DNA from: Beijerinckiaceae bacterium | Lineage (GTDB): Bacteria > Pseudomonadota > Alphaproteobacteria > Rhizobiales > Beijerinckiaceae | Assembly (NCBI GenBank): GCA_025458025.1 | Contig: JALOTF010000001.1 | Span: 1-64,000 of the forward strand | Length of the DNA: 64,000 bases | Direction: 5' to 3' | Shown: positions 49,359 through 57,805 of the stretch, one piece after another | Layout: each line of letters begins with the position of its first letter | Position numbering within the stretch: position 1 is the first letter of the stretch | Translations under genes and position numbers: made by a program | The notes under the pieces: model-generated | The model's database searches: none | What the model was told of the DNA's origin: nothing | The model's input: the letters and a program-made list of their open reading frames with translations, nothing else

Positions 49359-50927
49359 TCAGCCCAGAAGTCTCAGCAGGGATTGCTGCGCCTGGTTGCC
49401 GATCGAGACGGCCTGCACCGCGAATTGCTGGCGTGTCTGCAGCGCGAGAAGGGCCGCACTTTCCTCGGAGGTGTCCGCCGCCACGATCTCGTCGCCAAGC
49501 GTCTTGGCATCGCTGGTGTAGGTGCGATTGAGGTCAAACCGGGCGCGGACATAGTTGTTGAAGGTCGCGAACTGCGCCTGGAGCTGCAACAGCAGCGTCT
49601 CTGCCTGTCGGGCCTGGGTTGCGGAACTCTGCAGGTTGCCGTCATTCGCCCAGGTTGCGCCGGCCTGCGACATGGTGAGGTAGCCGGCTGCCGTGAGCTG
49701 CACGCCCGCGATGCGAATGGGATTGCTCGAGAACTCGTCGAGCATCACCGAGATGGTCTCGGCCTGAAGCAGGTTGCGGCCATCCGGCACCGGGTTGTTC
49801 TGCGCCAGCGAATCGATGTTCTGCAGAATCGCGTCATATTGCTGGCCATAGGCGAGGCGCAGCGCGTAATTCTGCGAGAGTGTCGCGGCAAAGCCTGTGG
49901 TGACGCCCGGGAATCCGACCACGCCGGCCGCAGCGAACCCGCCCGCAGCTGCCACGATGTTCATGTTCCCGCCATTCATGTTGCGCAGGCGCAACTGCAA
50001 CGGGCCACCCGCGCCGCCGGACTGGTTGACCAGTTCGGCCTTGATGCCCGCGCCGAGCGCCGTCACATCGGTGATGAACTGGCCGACCGTGGTCGCTGCG
50101 CCATAGTTGATGGTGCGATACTGGCCGTTGCCATCCTCTAATACGATGCTGGAGCCTGCGGGGATCGCCGTTGCCAGCGTCACGCCGCCACCGGATGTGC
50201 CCGTCACATGGCCGCCATAGGCCAATGTGAAGCCGCGCTCGCTGGCGGTGGGGGCGGCAATGCCATTCGCGAAGAGGTTCGCCGCGTTGAAGACCTGCCC
50301 CGTGGGCGTGGTCAGGCCCGCAAGGTCATCCATCACGTTCTGGTCGGTGATGCCGTCGAACGAGAAATCCTTGTCGTTGATTGAGCGGAAGCGGATATTG
50401 GTGGTGCCCACCACGGCGCCGGGAATGAAATCGGCCACCACGCCGATATTCGAGACGTTCAGCGCATTAGCAATCTCGCCCCAGGTCACGGCGGTCGAGT
50501 TGAAATTGTAGGTGAAGGTGCGCCCGCTATCCGAGGTGATCGAGAAGATCGAGCCGACGCTCACGCCGGTCACCACAGAATTCTGGTCGATCGAGGCAGT
50601 GCTGGTCACCGCGCGCACGCCGTTGCTGCCTTCGTTCTGCGCTTTCGTGATGAGCGTCAGCGCCGACTGCACGAGGCCCAGCATCTGCTTCAGCGTGTTA
50701 TCCGTGGTCTCGAGTGTCGCGAGGCCCAGCGAGATATTGTTGTTGATGCTGGTGAGCTGGCCGCTGCGGCCCAGAAGATTCTCGCTCAGGCGATAACGCG
50801 CGACATCATCGGTCGAGGAAAAGACTTCCTTGCCGGATGCCACGCGCTTCTGGGTGAGGTCGAAGAGCTCATTCGTCCGCTTGAGGATCGAGAGGCTCGA
50901 ACTCATGGAAGCGTTGATCGGAATCAT
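49359..50927 (-). CDS. Flagellin 2 (522 aa)
   Basis: MIPINASMSSSLSILKRTNELFDLTQKRVASGKEVFSSTDDVARYRLSENLLGRSGQLTSINNNISLGLATLETTDNTLKQ; C-terminal LLALQTRQQFAVQAVSIGNQAQQSLLRLLG. Confidence 0.9.
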   Translation of the reverse strand: MIPINASMSSSLSILKRTNELFDLTQKRVASGKEVFSSTDDVARYRLSENLLGRSGQLTSINNNISLGLATLETTDNTLKQMLGLVQSALTLITKAQNEGSNGVRAVTSTASIDQNSVVTGVSVGSIFSITSDSGRTFTYNFNSTAVTWGEIANALNVSNIGVVADFIPGAVVGTTNIRFRSINDKDFSFDGITDQNVMDDLAGLTTPTGQVFNAANLFANGIAAPTASERGFTLAYGGHVTGTSGGGVTLATAIPAGSSIVLEDGNGQYRTINYGAATTVGQFITDVTALGAGIKAELVNQSGGAGGPLQLRLRNMNGGNMNIVAAAGGFAAAGVVGFPGVTTGFAATLSQNYALRLAYGQQYDAILQNIDSLAQNNPVPDGRNLLQAETISVMLDEFSSNPIRIAGVQLTAAGYLTMSQAGATWANDGNLQSSATQARQAETLLLQLQAQFATFNNYVRARFDLNRTYTSDAKTLGDEIVAADTSEESAALLALQTRQQFAVQAVSIGNQAQQSLLRLLG

Positions 50928-51153
50928 CGGCGTCACCTTCTGTGAAACACCGGCTGGCCCGTTTCTCGGAGGGCTCCCGCGCCCATCAGGCGGGCAGGGG
51001 AGGCCAGTCGCGGTGGCATTTCTCGGCAGAGAATGCACGCCCAGCGCCTAAAGCTTGGTTAAATTTGGTAACCTTAACAAAAAAGAACTTGCTAACCATA
51101 AGTTCGGAAGCAATCGGAGGCCGGCCGGGCAAAGTGCCGCAGCCGGCGGCGAG

Positions 51154-51501
51154 TTACTCCTTGCCTTCCGACGATTTGATGTAGGCGCGGAGCTTCAGAA
51201 GCCCCTCATAGGGATATTGCGCCAGCACGCTCTGCGTATTCTGGTCGATCACCTTGTAGATGAGTTCGCCCGTCTCGCGGTCCACATCGAAGGACGAGCT
51301 GGTCTGCTTCGTACCAGGAGCACTGGCATCGCGCCGGTCGCGGTGTTGGCGGGCCTGTTCGGCGCCAGCCTGCGCTGCAACAGCCTTCGGAGGGGGAAGA
51401 TCTGTCCGTATGGCATTGCGAACGGGTGCCGATTCGACGCGCACCGGGGCAATAGCCGCAGCGCCGACCGTCTGGGTCAAACGCGTTTCCATGGAAGCCA
51501 T
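51154..51501 (-). CDS. FlaG-like flagellar protein
   Basis: C-terminal SFDVDRETGELIYKVIDQNTQSVLAQYPYEGLLKLRAY resembles FlaG; located beside flagellins. Confidence 0.75.
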   Translation of the reverse strand: MASMETRLTQTVGAAAIAPVRVESAPVRNAIRTDLPPPKAVAAQAGAEQARQHRDRRDASAPGTKQTSSSFDVDRETGELIYKVIDQNTQSVLAQYPYEGLLKLRAYIKSSEGKE

Positions 51502-51645
51502 CCTCGCTTCGTGATGGGCCGGGCAACATACCCGACCTCAGCACTGGTTTACCGGATGGCGTTTTACGTTTCGTTCAGGAATTTGGTTACGAGGCCCTGA
51601 ATCTGCTCACTTCAAATTAACGATTTCCGTGGCAGCCGGCGGAAC

Positions 51646-52131
51646 TCAGACCGCCTTCGACAACGCCAATGGCGTAGTACCCGCCTTGCGATGCGTGATT
51701 CCGCCCCTGAGGTAGGTTTTCGGGCTCGCATTCTGGCCGAGTGTATCCGCAAGATCGCGCATCAGCCCTTCGGAAACCGTGCGCGCAGTTGAAACCACGG
51801 CCATGTTGAGGCTCATGAGCCGGGCGAAGGCTTCGTGCCTTTCCCTCAGGCTCGTGAGGCTCGCGGGCTGGAAGCGGCCAATCGCGATTGCATTCGATTT
51901 CAGCACCTCAAGGCAGCGCGTGTAACTTTGCGCAGCCTCGTTCTTGGCCATGGCCAGGGCGAGCGCCTCGCGCACGCGGCCGGCACGGAAGAACTCTGTT
52001 TCCTGAGCAATCAGCGGTTCCAGCGCATCCAGCGCGGTGAGCGCGGAGGAGACGAGCGTTTCCGCTTCATCCGGCCGGGTGACCTTGGGGCGCAGATCGG
52101 GGCGTTCAGCGGCCGGACCTTTGGGACGCAT
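51646..52131 (-). CDS. FlgN-like flagellar chaperone
   Basis: Helical protein ALTALDALEPLIAQETEFFRAGRVREALALAMAKNEAAQSYTRCLEVLK; overlaps rod-binding gene. Confidence 0.6.
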   Translation of the reverse strand: MRPKGPAAERPDLRPKVTRPDEAETLVSSALTALDALEPLIAQETEFFRAGRVREALALAMAKNEAAQSYTRCLEVLKSNAIAIGRFQPASLTSLRERHEAFARLMSLNMAVVSTARTVSEGLMRDLADTLGQNASPKTYLRGGITHRKAGTTPLALSKAV

Positions 52132-52456
52132 GGGCAGACAACTCCTGGTGACGCAACATTTCACGATAGATCTGCGGGGCGAGGCCGACGCCGCCTTTCG
52201 CGGCAATCGTCTCACCGTACTTTTCGATCAGCATCCCGCGCCAGGCATCCTGGCCTGGGCCGGCACCCATCGGGCCTTCGCCCTCCACGCCCTCGAACAT
52301 CGCGCCGAGCATGGTCTGGAAGAAGTTCGCCTCAAGGCCCTGGGCGGTTTCCCATGCCTTGCGGTTAACGGGGCCGCCCTTGGGCAGAAGACCGGCGGAC
52401 TGGGCCTGCTGGATCTGGATGGCGTAATCGGGGTTCGAGCGCAGAGCGGTCATCAC
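52106..52456 (-). CDS. Rod-binding protein (FlgJ N-terminal domain-like)
   Basis: AQGLEANFFQTMLGAMFEGVEGEGPMGAGPGQDAWRGMLIEKYGETIAAKGGVGLAPQIYREML. Confidence 0.88.
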   Translation of the reverse strand: MMTALRSNPDYAIQIQQAQSAGLLPKGGPVNRKAWETAQGLEANFFQTMLGAMFEGVEGEGPMGAGPGQDAWRGMLIEKYGETIAAKGGVGLAPQIYREMLRHQELSAHASQRSGR

Positions 52457-53607
52457 ATCACCTCGATATCGGCCTGGAGGGCACCTGCCGCCTTGATGGC
52501 CTGCAGGATCGAGATCAGGTCACGCGGGCCCACACCGAGTGCGTTGAGGCCATCGACCAGTTCGCGGAGCGAGACGGAGTCCCGGACGATCGCGAGCTTC
52601 TTCTTGTCATCCGTATCCACCCGCACGCCGGTGCGCGGCACCACCACGGTCTGCCCGCGGGAGAAGGGCTCGGGCTGCGAGACTTCCGGCTGTTCGGTGA
52701 TGGTCACGGTCAGGTTGCCCTGCGCCACCGCCACCTGGCTCACGCGCACATCCTTGCCCATGACGATGATGCCCGAACGCTCGTCGATCATCACGCGAGC
52801 CTTCTGGTCGGGCTCGACGCGCAGCTGCTCGACCTCGGTCAGCAGGCGCACCATGTTGCCCGGAAACGCGCGCGGAACCTGCACGACCACCGTCGAGGGG
52901 TCGGTCGGCTCGGCCGTATCCGCGCCGAGGAAATCATTGATCGCCGCCGCAATGCGCCGGGCCGTGGTGAGATCCGGATTGCGTAGGGCGAGACGCAGGT
53001 TCTGCAGCTTGTTGAGCTGGAAATCGACTTCGCGTTCGATCAGCGCGCCATTGGCGATGCGACCCACGGTCGGCACACCGCGCGTGATGCGGGCAGCCTC
53101 GCCCTCGGCAGCGAAGCCGGAAATGGCGAGCGAGCCCTGCGCGACCGCATAGACCTCGCCATCCGCACCCAGAAGCGGGGTCGCGAGCAGCGTCGCGCCC
53201 TGCAAGGATTTCGCATCGCAGAGCGCGGAAACCGTCACATCGAGGCGCGTGCCCTGCGTGGAAAAGGCGGGAAGGTTCGCCGTCACCATCACGGCCGCAA
53301 TGTTCGCGGTGCGGATGTTCGCGCCGCGCGTGTTGACGCCCAAACGCTCCATCATCGCCTGCATGGATTGGCGGGTCATCGGGCAGTTGTTGAGCGTGTC
53401 GCCCGTGCCATTGAGACCGGTGACAAGACCGTATCCCACAAGCTGGTTCTCGCGCACGCCCTCAATGGCGGCGAGATCCTTGATGCGCGACATGGCCTTC
53501 GCATCGGGGGTGGCGGCGAGGGCGATACCGATGGCGGCAAGGCTCGCTGCCAGAACGATGTCGCGCAAGCCTCCCAGCCGCTCGATCAGTCCAGAGTTCA
53601 TCCGCAT
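52453..53607 (-). CDS. flgI: Flagellar P-ring protein
   Basis: SRIKDLAAIEGVRENQLVGYGLVTGLNGTGDTLNNCPMTRQSMQAMMERLGVN; ISFDEL-equivalent C-terminal LISILQAIKAAGALQADIEVM. Confidence 0.96.
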   Translation of the reverse strand: MRMNSGLIERLGGLRDIVLAASLAAIGIALAATPDAKAMSRIKDLAAIEGVRENQLVGYGLVTGLNGTGDTLNNCPMTRQSMQAMMERLGVNTRGANIRTANIAAVMVTANLPAFSTQGTRLDVTVSALCDAKSLQGATLLATPLLGADGEVYAVAQGSLAISGFAAEGEAARITRGVPTVGRIANGALIEREVDFQLNKLQNLRLALRNPDLTTARRIAAAINDFLGADTAEPTDPSTVVVQVPRAFPGNMVRLLTEVEQLRVEPDQKARVMIDERSGIIVMGKDVRVSQVAVAQGNLTVTITEQPEVSQPEPFSRGQTVVVPRTGVRVDTDDKKKLAIVRDSVSLRELVDGLNALGVGPRDLISILQAIKAAGALQADIEVM

Positions 53608-53717
53608 GCCACTTGCTCCTCGTCGTGGCGGACTCCCGCTTCTTGCAGGTTCGGCCGTCACTCGTTCTCGAAATCGGGTGAACGCACGCGGGACATGAGA
53701 CGTTCTGGTTCCTCACC

Positions 53718-53733
53718 TGCGAGTGGCGTGCCA
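53718..53733 (-). promoter_or_regulatory. Sigma-54 promoter upstream of flgI
   Basis: minus strand TGGCACGCCACTCGCA: one mismatch to TGGCACG-N4-TTGCA, GG-N10-GC spacing, 111 bp before the flgI start. Confidence 0.8.
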
Positions 53734-53938
53734 AAGCAAAATATTGGCTAAGTCTTTTGAAATAATCATGAAAATATTTTCACTTTTCCGGAGTTCTTCC
53801 GCCTTTGCCCGGCATTTTTCGCCCCATGCGGCAGATTTTTCCCCTCTCGGTTACCCTCGCTTAACCACCTTTCCCGCACAGTTCGTAAACCGACGAGGCC
53901 CGGGGGGAATCGGGGCTCGAAAAAGGGTTGGAAAGCCG

Positions 53939-54361
53939 ATGCGCATTGTCGACCAGAGGAATGTGAACGCGGTGTCATCCTCGCGCTCCGCTCGTGCGGG
54001 CGGGGGCGTGGGCGCACGATTCACCCTCGATTCCGGCGCGGCCACCACGAAGGCGGAGGGTGCTGCGCCTGCCGCAATTCTCGGCGGTCTCGAAGCGCTG
54101 ATCGCCATCCAGTCCGAGGACACAACGAAGGAGCGTCGCCGGCGTGGCGTGCGCCGCGGGCAGAGCCTTCTTGATCTGCTCGACGAACTGAAGATCGCCT
54201 TGCTGTCCGGTTCGCTGACCCCCGAACTGCAGAATCGTCTCGCGATCGCGATGCGCGATGAAAGCTTCAGCGGCGACCCGCGACTCGACAGCATCCTTGA
54301 AAGCATCGACCTGCGCGCTGCCGTCGAACTCGCCAAATTGCGCAAAGCGCAGCGCGGCTGA
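53939..54361 (+). CDS. fliX: Flagellar assembly regulator FliX
   Basis: MRIVDQRNVNAVSSSRSARAGGGVGARFTLDSG...RRGQSLLDLLDELKIALLSGSLTPELQNRLAIAM; divergent from flgI. Confidence 0.87.
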   Translation: MRIVDQRNVNAVSSSRSARAGGGVGARFTLDSGAATTKAEGAAPAAILGGLEALIAIQSEDTTKERRRRGVRRGQSLLDLLDELKIALLSGSLTPELQNRLAIAMRDESFSGDPRLDSILESIDLRAAVELAKLRKAQRG

Positions 54362-54526
54362 TCGTTCCGTTTGCAACAAGTTGCGGCGTGCTGTCGCAGA
54401 TTATCGCGCATGTAAGCGCTTTTCGCATGTTTCTGTGATATCGGGCTGCGTCGTCATTGTTTCGTTGCGGCAGCCGCGTTATGTGCGGGCCCAAGTCGTC
54501 GCGTAGCTTGAGGGGAGACAATCGAG

Positions 54527-55012
54527 ATGGCGCGCAGGGTGGAAGAATCGACCGAAGCAGGCATCAGGAAGACCGGCGCCCAGATCCCGCCAGGCAAGAT
54601 CGTCACGCTTGAGCATGGCTATCGCCCGTCTGATGACGAGCCTTTCATGAATGACCGGCAGCGCGAATATTTTCGCCGCAAGCTGATCGCCTGGAAGGAC
54701 GAGATCATCCGTGACGCAGAACTGACGCTCACCGCCATGCAATCCGACACGGATGCGCATCCCGATCTCGTGGATCGTGCCTCCTCGGAAGGCGACCGCG
54801 CCATCGAACTCCGCGCGCGGGATCGTCAGCGCAAGCTCATCGCCAAGATCGACGCGGCACTCGCTCGAATCGAGGACGGCTCCTACGGCTATTGCGAGGA
54901 AACCGGCGAGCCCATCACGCTTGCCCGCCTCGATGCCCGCCCCATCGCCACGCTCTCGATCGAGGCGCAGGAGCGCCATGAGCGGCGCGAGAAAATCTAT
55001 CGGGACGATTGA
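54527..55012 (+). CDS. dksA: DksA-family RNA polymerase-binding protein (incomplete zinc ligands)
   Basis: REYFRRKLIAWKDEIIRDAELTLTAMQ...DRASSEGDRAIELRARDRQRKLIAKIDAALARIEDGSYGYCEETGEPITLARLDARPIATLSIEAQERHE. Confidence 0.92.
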   Translation: MARRVEESTEAGIRKTGAQIPPGKIVTLEHGYRPSDDEPFMNDRQREYFRRKLIAWKDEIIRDAELTLTAMQSDTDAHPDLVDRASSEGDRAIELRARDRQRKLIAKIDAALARIEDGSYGYCEETGEPITLARLDARPIATLSIEAQERHERREKIYRDD

Positions 55013-55042
55013 TCATCGGGTTTTCCTGTCAAACATCATGCA

Positions 55043-55068
55043 CCCGCTCCCTCGCCGGAGCGGGTTTT
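55043..55068 (+). terminator. Rho-independent terminator after dksA
   Basis: CCCGCTCcctcgccgGAGCGGGttttt. Confidence 0.88.
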
Positions 55069-55974
55069 TCATGTCCGGCAGCCGCCAGCTTCGCATTCAA
55101 ACAAAGCCCGGCTTGCCTGCACCTCCGCCACGATGAAATCCGCCACCGTGCGGATCCGCAGGCTCGCCTGCGTGTCGAGATGCGTCGCGAGCCAATAGGT
55201 GCGTCGGAAGGACAATTCCGGCAGAACCATCTTCAGAGCGGGGTTCTTCGCGGCGTGGTAATCATGCAGGATGCCGATGCCTGCACCGGCCTCCACTGCC
55301 GCATCCTGCCCCACGGCGCTGACGCATTCGAGGCGGCGATAATCCGGCCCGAAGAGATCGGGCATGAAATTCAGTGCCGGGGAAAACAGCTGGTCCTGCA
55401 CGTAAGTCACGAGTTGATGCGCCTTCAGTGCCTCGCGGCTCTCCGGTTCGCCATGTTCCGCGAGATATTCACGCGCGGCATAGAGGTGGAGGGTGTAATC
55501 CGTGAGTTTGCGGATCGCGAGCCGCCCGGCTTCCGGCCGATCGATGGTGATCGCGATATCCGCCTCGCGCTTCGAAAGGGAAACCGCGCGCGGCACCGGC
55601 ACGAGCTGGATCGTGAGGCCGGGATGGGCGCTGGCGAGTTTGCCGAGGCGCGGCGAAAGAAACAGCGTGCCAAAGCCATCGGGCGCGCCGATGCGCACCG
55701 TGCCGGAAACATCGAGCCCGGTTGCTGCGAGATCGGCTTGCGCCGAGAGCATCTCGGCTTCGATGCGTTCAGCCGAAGCAAGGAACCGTTCGCCCGCCGG
55801 GGTGGGCACGCAACCCGTGGTGCGCCGCTCGAACAGCGGCGAGCCCAGCGCCTTTTCCAGCGCACTCACGCGGCGCGCCACGGTCGCATGGTCGAGGCCC
55901 AATTGGCGCGCCGCTGCGAGAAACTGGCCGGAGCGCGCTACGGCGAGGAAGATGCGCGCATTGTCCCAATCCAT
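55069..55974 (-). CDS. LysR-family transcriptional regulator
   Basis: MDWDNARIFLAVARSGQFLAAARQLGLDHATVARRVSALEKALGSPLFERRTTG. Confidence 0.94.
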   Translation of the reverse strand: MDWDNARIFLAVARSGQFLAAARQLGLDHATVARRVSALEKALGSPLFERRTTGCVPTPAGERFLASAERIEAEMLSAQADLAATGLDVSGTVRIGAPDGFGTLFLSPRLGKLASAHPGLTIQLVPVPRAVSLSKREADIAITIDRPEAGRLAIRKLTDYTLHLYAAREYLAEHGEPESREALKAHQLVTYVQDQLFSPALNFMPDLFGPDYRRLECVSAVGQDAAVEAGAGIGILHDYHAAKNPALKMVLPELSFRRTYWLATHLDTQASLRIRTVADFIVAEVQASRALFECEAGGCRT

Positions 55975-56082
55975 GTGATGAGCCCAGAAATGCGGAACGC
56001 TTGCGCCTTTCTGCGCCTTGTTATGCGTGGATGCAAGTCGTAGGCTTCTCATCATAAGGCCGAAAAACGTGCCACGGGAGGG

Positions 56083-57162
56083 ATGCCGATGGTTTTGCAA
56101 TCGCTCGCCATGCCCATCATTCAAGCGCCGATGCTGGGTGCTGCCGGCGAAGCGCTGACCCTCGCGGTGTCGCGCGCGGGCGGGCTTGGTTCGCTGGCGG
56201 CAGCCTCGATGACGCCCGCCACGCTAGCCGCAACGGTCGCGAAGCTGCGTAGCGAAACCGACAAGCCCTTCGCGATCAATCTCTTCGTCCTGCCGCCCAC
56301 CGAGGCTGACCCTGCCGAGGTGCGCGATGCCATGGCGCGCCTCGCCCCGTGGCGCGAGCGCTATGGTCTGCCGACGCAGACCATCCCCAACCAATGGGCC
56401 GAACCGTTCGAGCCGCAATTCGCGGCGCTCGTGGAAGCCGCACCGCCGGCTGCATCCTTCACCTTCGGCATCCTCACGCGCGAGCAGGTTTCGGCGTTGA
56501 AATCGCGCGGAACTTTTGTTGTCGGCACCGCGACCACCGTGGGCGAGGCGAAAGCGTGGGAATCGGTTGGTGCGGATGCGATCTGTGCGCAGGGCTTCGA
56601 AGCTGGCGGGCATCGTGGCACCTTCCTGAAGGATGTCGGCGAGAGCCAGATCGGCACGCTCGCGCTGCTCTCGACCGTTCGCGAGGCCGTGAGCTTGCCC
56701 GTCATTGCGGCAGGCGGAATCACCGATGGCAAGGCCATCGCGGCAGCCCTCGCCATGGGGGCTGCTGCCGTGCAGATCGGTACGGCTTATCTCCTCTCGG
56801 AGGAGGCGAACACGACCGCGCCGTGGCGACGGGCCATTGCGGAGGTCGCGGATGATGCGACGCATCTCACGCGTGTGTTTTCCGGGCGTTATGCGCGCGG
56901 CATCGAGAACGATTTCATGCGGGAAATGCAATACCTCTCCGACGAAATCCCGGCTTATCCCATTCAAAACGCCCTGACGCAGGAATTGCGCGCGTCGGCT
57001 GCGAAAGCCGGCGATGCGCAGGCTCTCTCCCTCTGGGCGGGGCAGAGCGTGAAGCTCGCGCGTCCCGGTGCGGCAGCGGACATCACGCGTCAACTCTGGG
57101 CAGAATCGCAGAACGCCTTGCGCGAAACAGCACGTCGCTATGCGGGAGAAGGATCAGCATGA
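56083..57162 (+). CDS. Nitronate monooxygenase
   Basis: MPIIQAPMLGAAGEALTLAVSRAGGLGSLAAASM; CAQGFEAGGHRGTF; PVIAAGGITDGKAIAAALAMGAAAVQIGTAYL. Confidence 0.94.
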   Translation: MPMVLQSLAMPIIQAPMLGAAGEALTLAVSRAGGLGSLAAASMTPATLAATVAKLRSETDKPFAINLFVLPPTEADPAEVRDAMARLAPWRERYGLPTQTIPNQWAEPFEPQFAALVEAAPPAASFTFGILTREQVSALKSRGTFVVGTATTVGEAKAWESVGADAICAQGFEAGGHRGTFLKDVGESQIGTLALLSTVREAVSLPVIAAGGITDGKAIAAALAMGAAAVQIGTAYLLSEEANTTAPWRRAIAEVADDATHLTRVFSGRYARGIENDFMREMQYLSDEIPAYPIQNALTQELRASAAKAGDAQALSLWAGQSVKLARPGAAADITRQLWAESQNALRETARRYAGEGSA

Positions 57163-57785
57163 CGCTCAAGCTTTATTACGCCCCCGGAACCGTTGCGCTC
57201 GCCTGCCATATCGCGTTGGCCGAAGCCGGTGCGGATTATCAGGCGATCGCGCTGGATTTCAGCAAGCACGAGCAGCGCGGGGAGGCTTTCCTCGCGATCA
57301 ACCCCAAGGGGCGCGTCCCGGCGCTGATCACGGATCGCGGGGTTCTCACCGAAACGCCGGCGATTCTCGCCTTCATCGCGCAGAGCTACCCCGCCGCGCG
57401 CCTCGCTCCGCTGGAAGACGTCTTTGCTTTCGCAGAGTTGCAATCCTTCACGGCCTATCTCTCCTCGACCGTGCATGTCGCGACTGCGCATGATCGTCGC
57501 GCCTCGCGCTGGGCGGATCAGGAGAGCTCCTTCGCCGACATGCGCGCGAAGGTGCCGCAGAATGCCCGCGATTGCTGCCAGCTGATCAATGCCGAGTATT
57601 TCGACGGGCCGTGGGTGATGGGCGCGGATTATACCATCGCCGACCCCTATCTCTTCACCATCGTCGGCTGGCTCGGGCGCTATGGCATCGAGCTCAACGA
57701 ATTCCCGAAAATCGCCGCGCATTGGCAGGCCATGCAGGCGCGCCCTGCTGTGCGCCGCGCGCTGGCCGAGCAGGCCCCGGCCTAA
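57159..57785 (+). CDS. Glutathione S-transferase family protein
   Basis: MTLKLYYAPGTVALACHIALAEAGADYQAIALDF; NPKGRVPALI; TETPAILAFIA. Confidence 0.93.
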   Translation: MTLKLYYAPGTVALACHIALAEAGADYQAIALDFSKHEQRGEAFLAINPKGRVPALITDRGVLTETPAILAFIAQSYPAARLAPLEDVFAFAELQSFTAYLSSTVHVATAHDRRASRWADQESSFADMRAKVPQNARDCCQLINAEYFDGPWVMGADYTIADPYLFTIVGWLGRYGIELNEFPKIAAHWQAMQARPAVRRALAEQAPA

Positions 57786-57805
57786 ACTTCAAACAGGAGC
57801 AGACC

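Noticed and set aside
51041-51056. GG-N10-GC pattern upstream of flagellin 2 considered as a sigma-54 promoter
   Set aside because: Only the GG/GC dinucleotides match (AGGCGC...GTGC); too weak in a GC-rich background.
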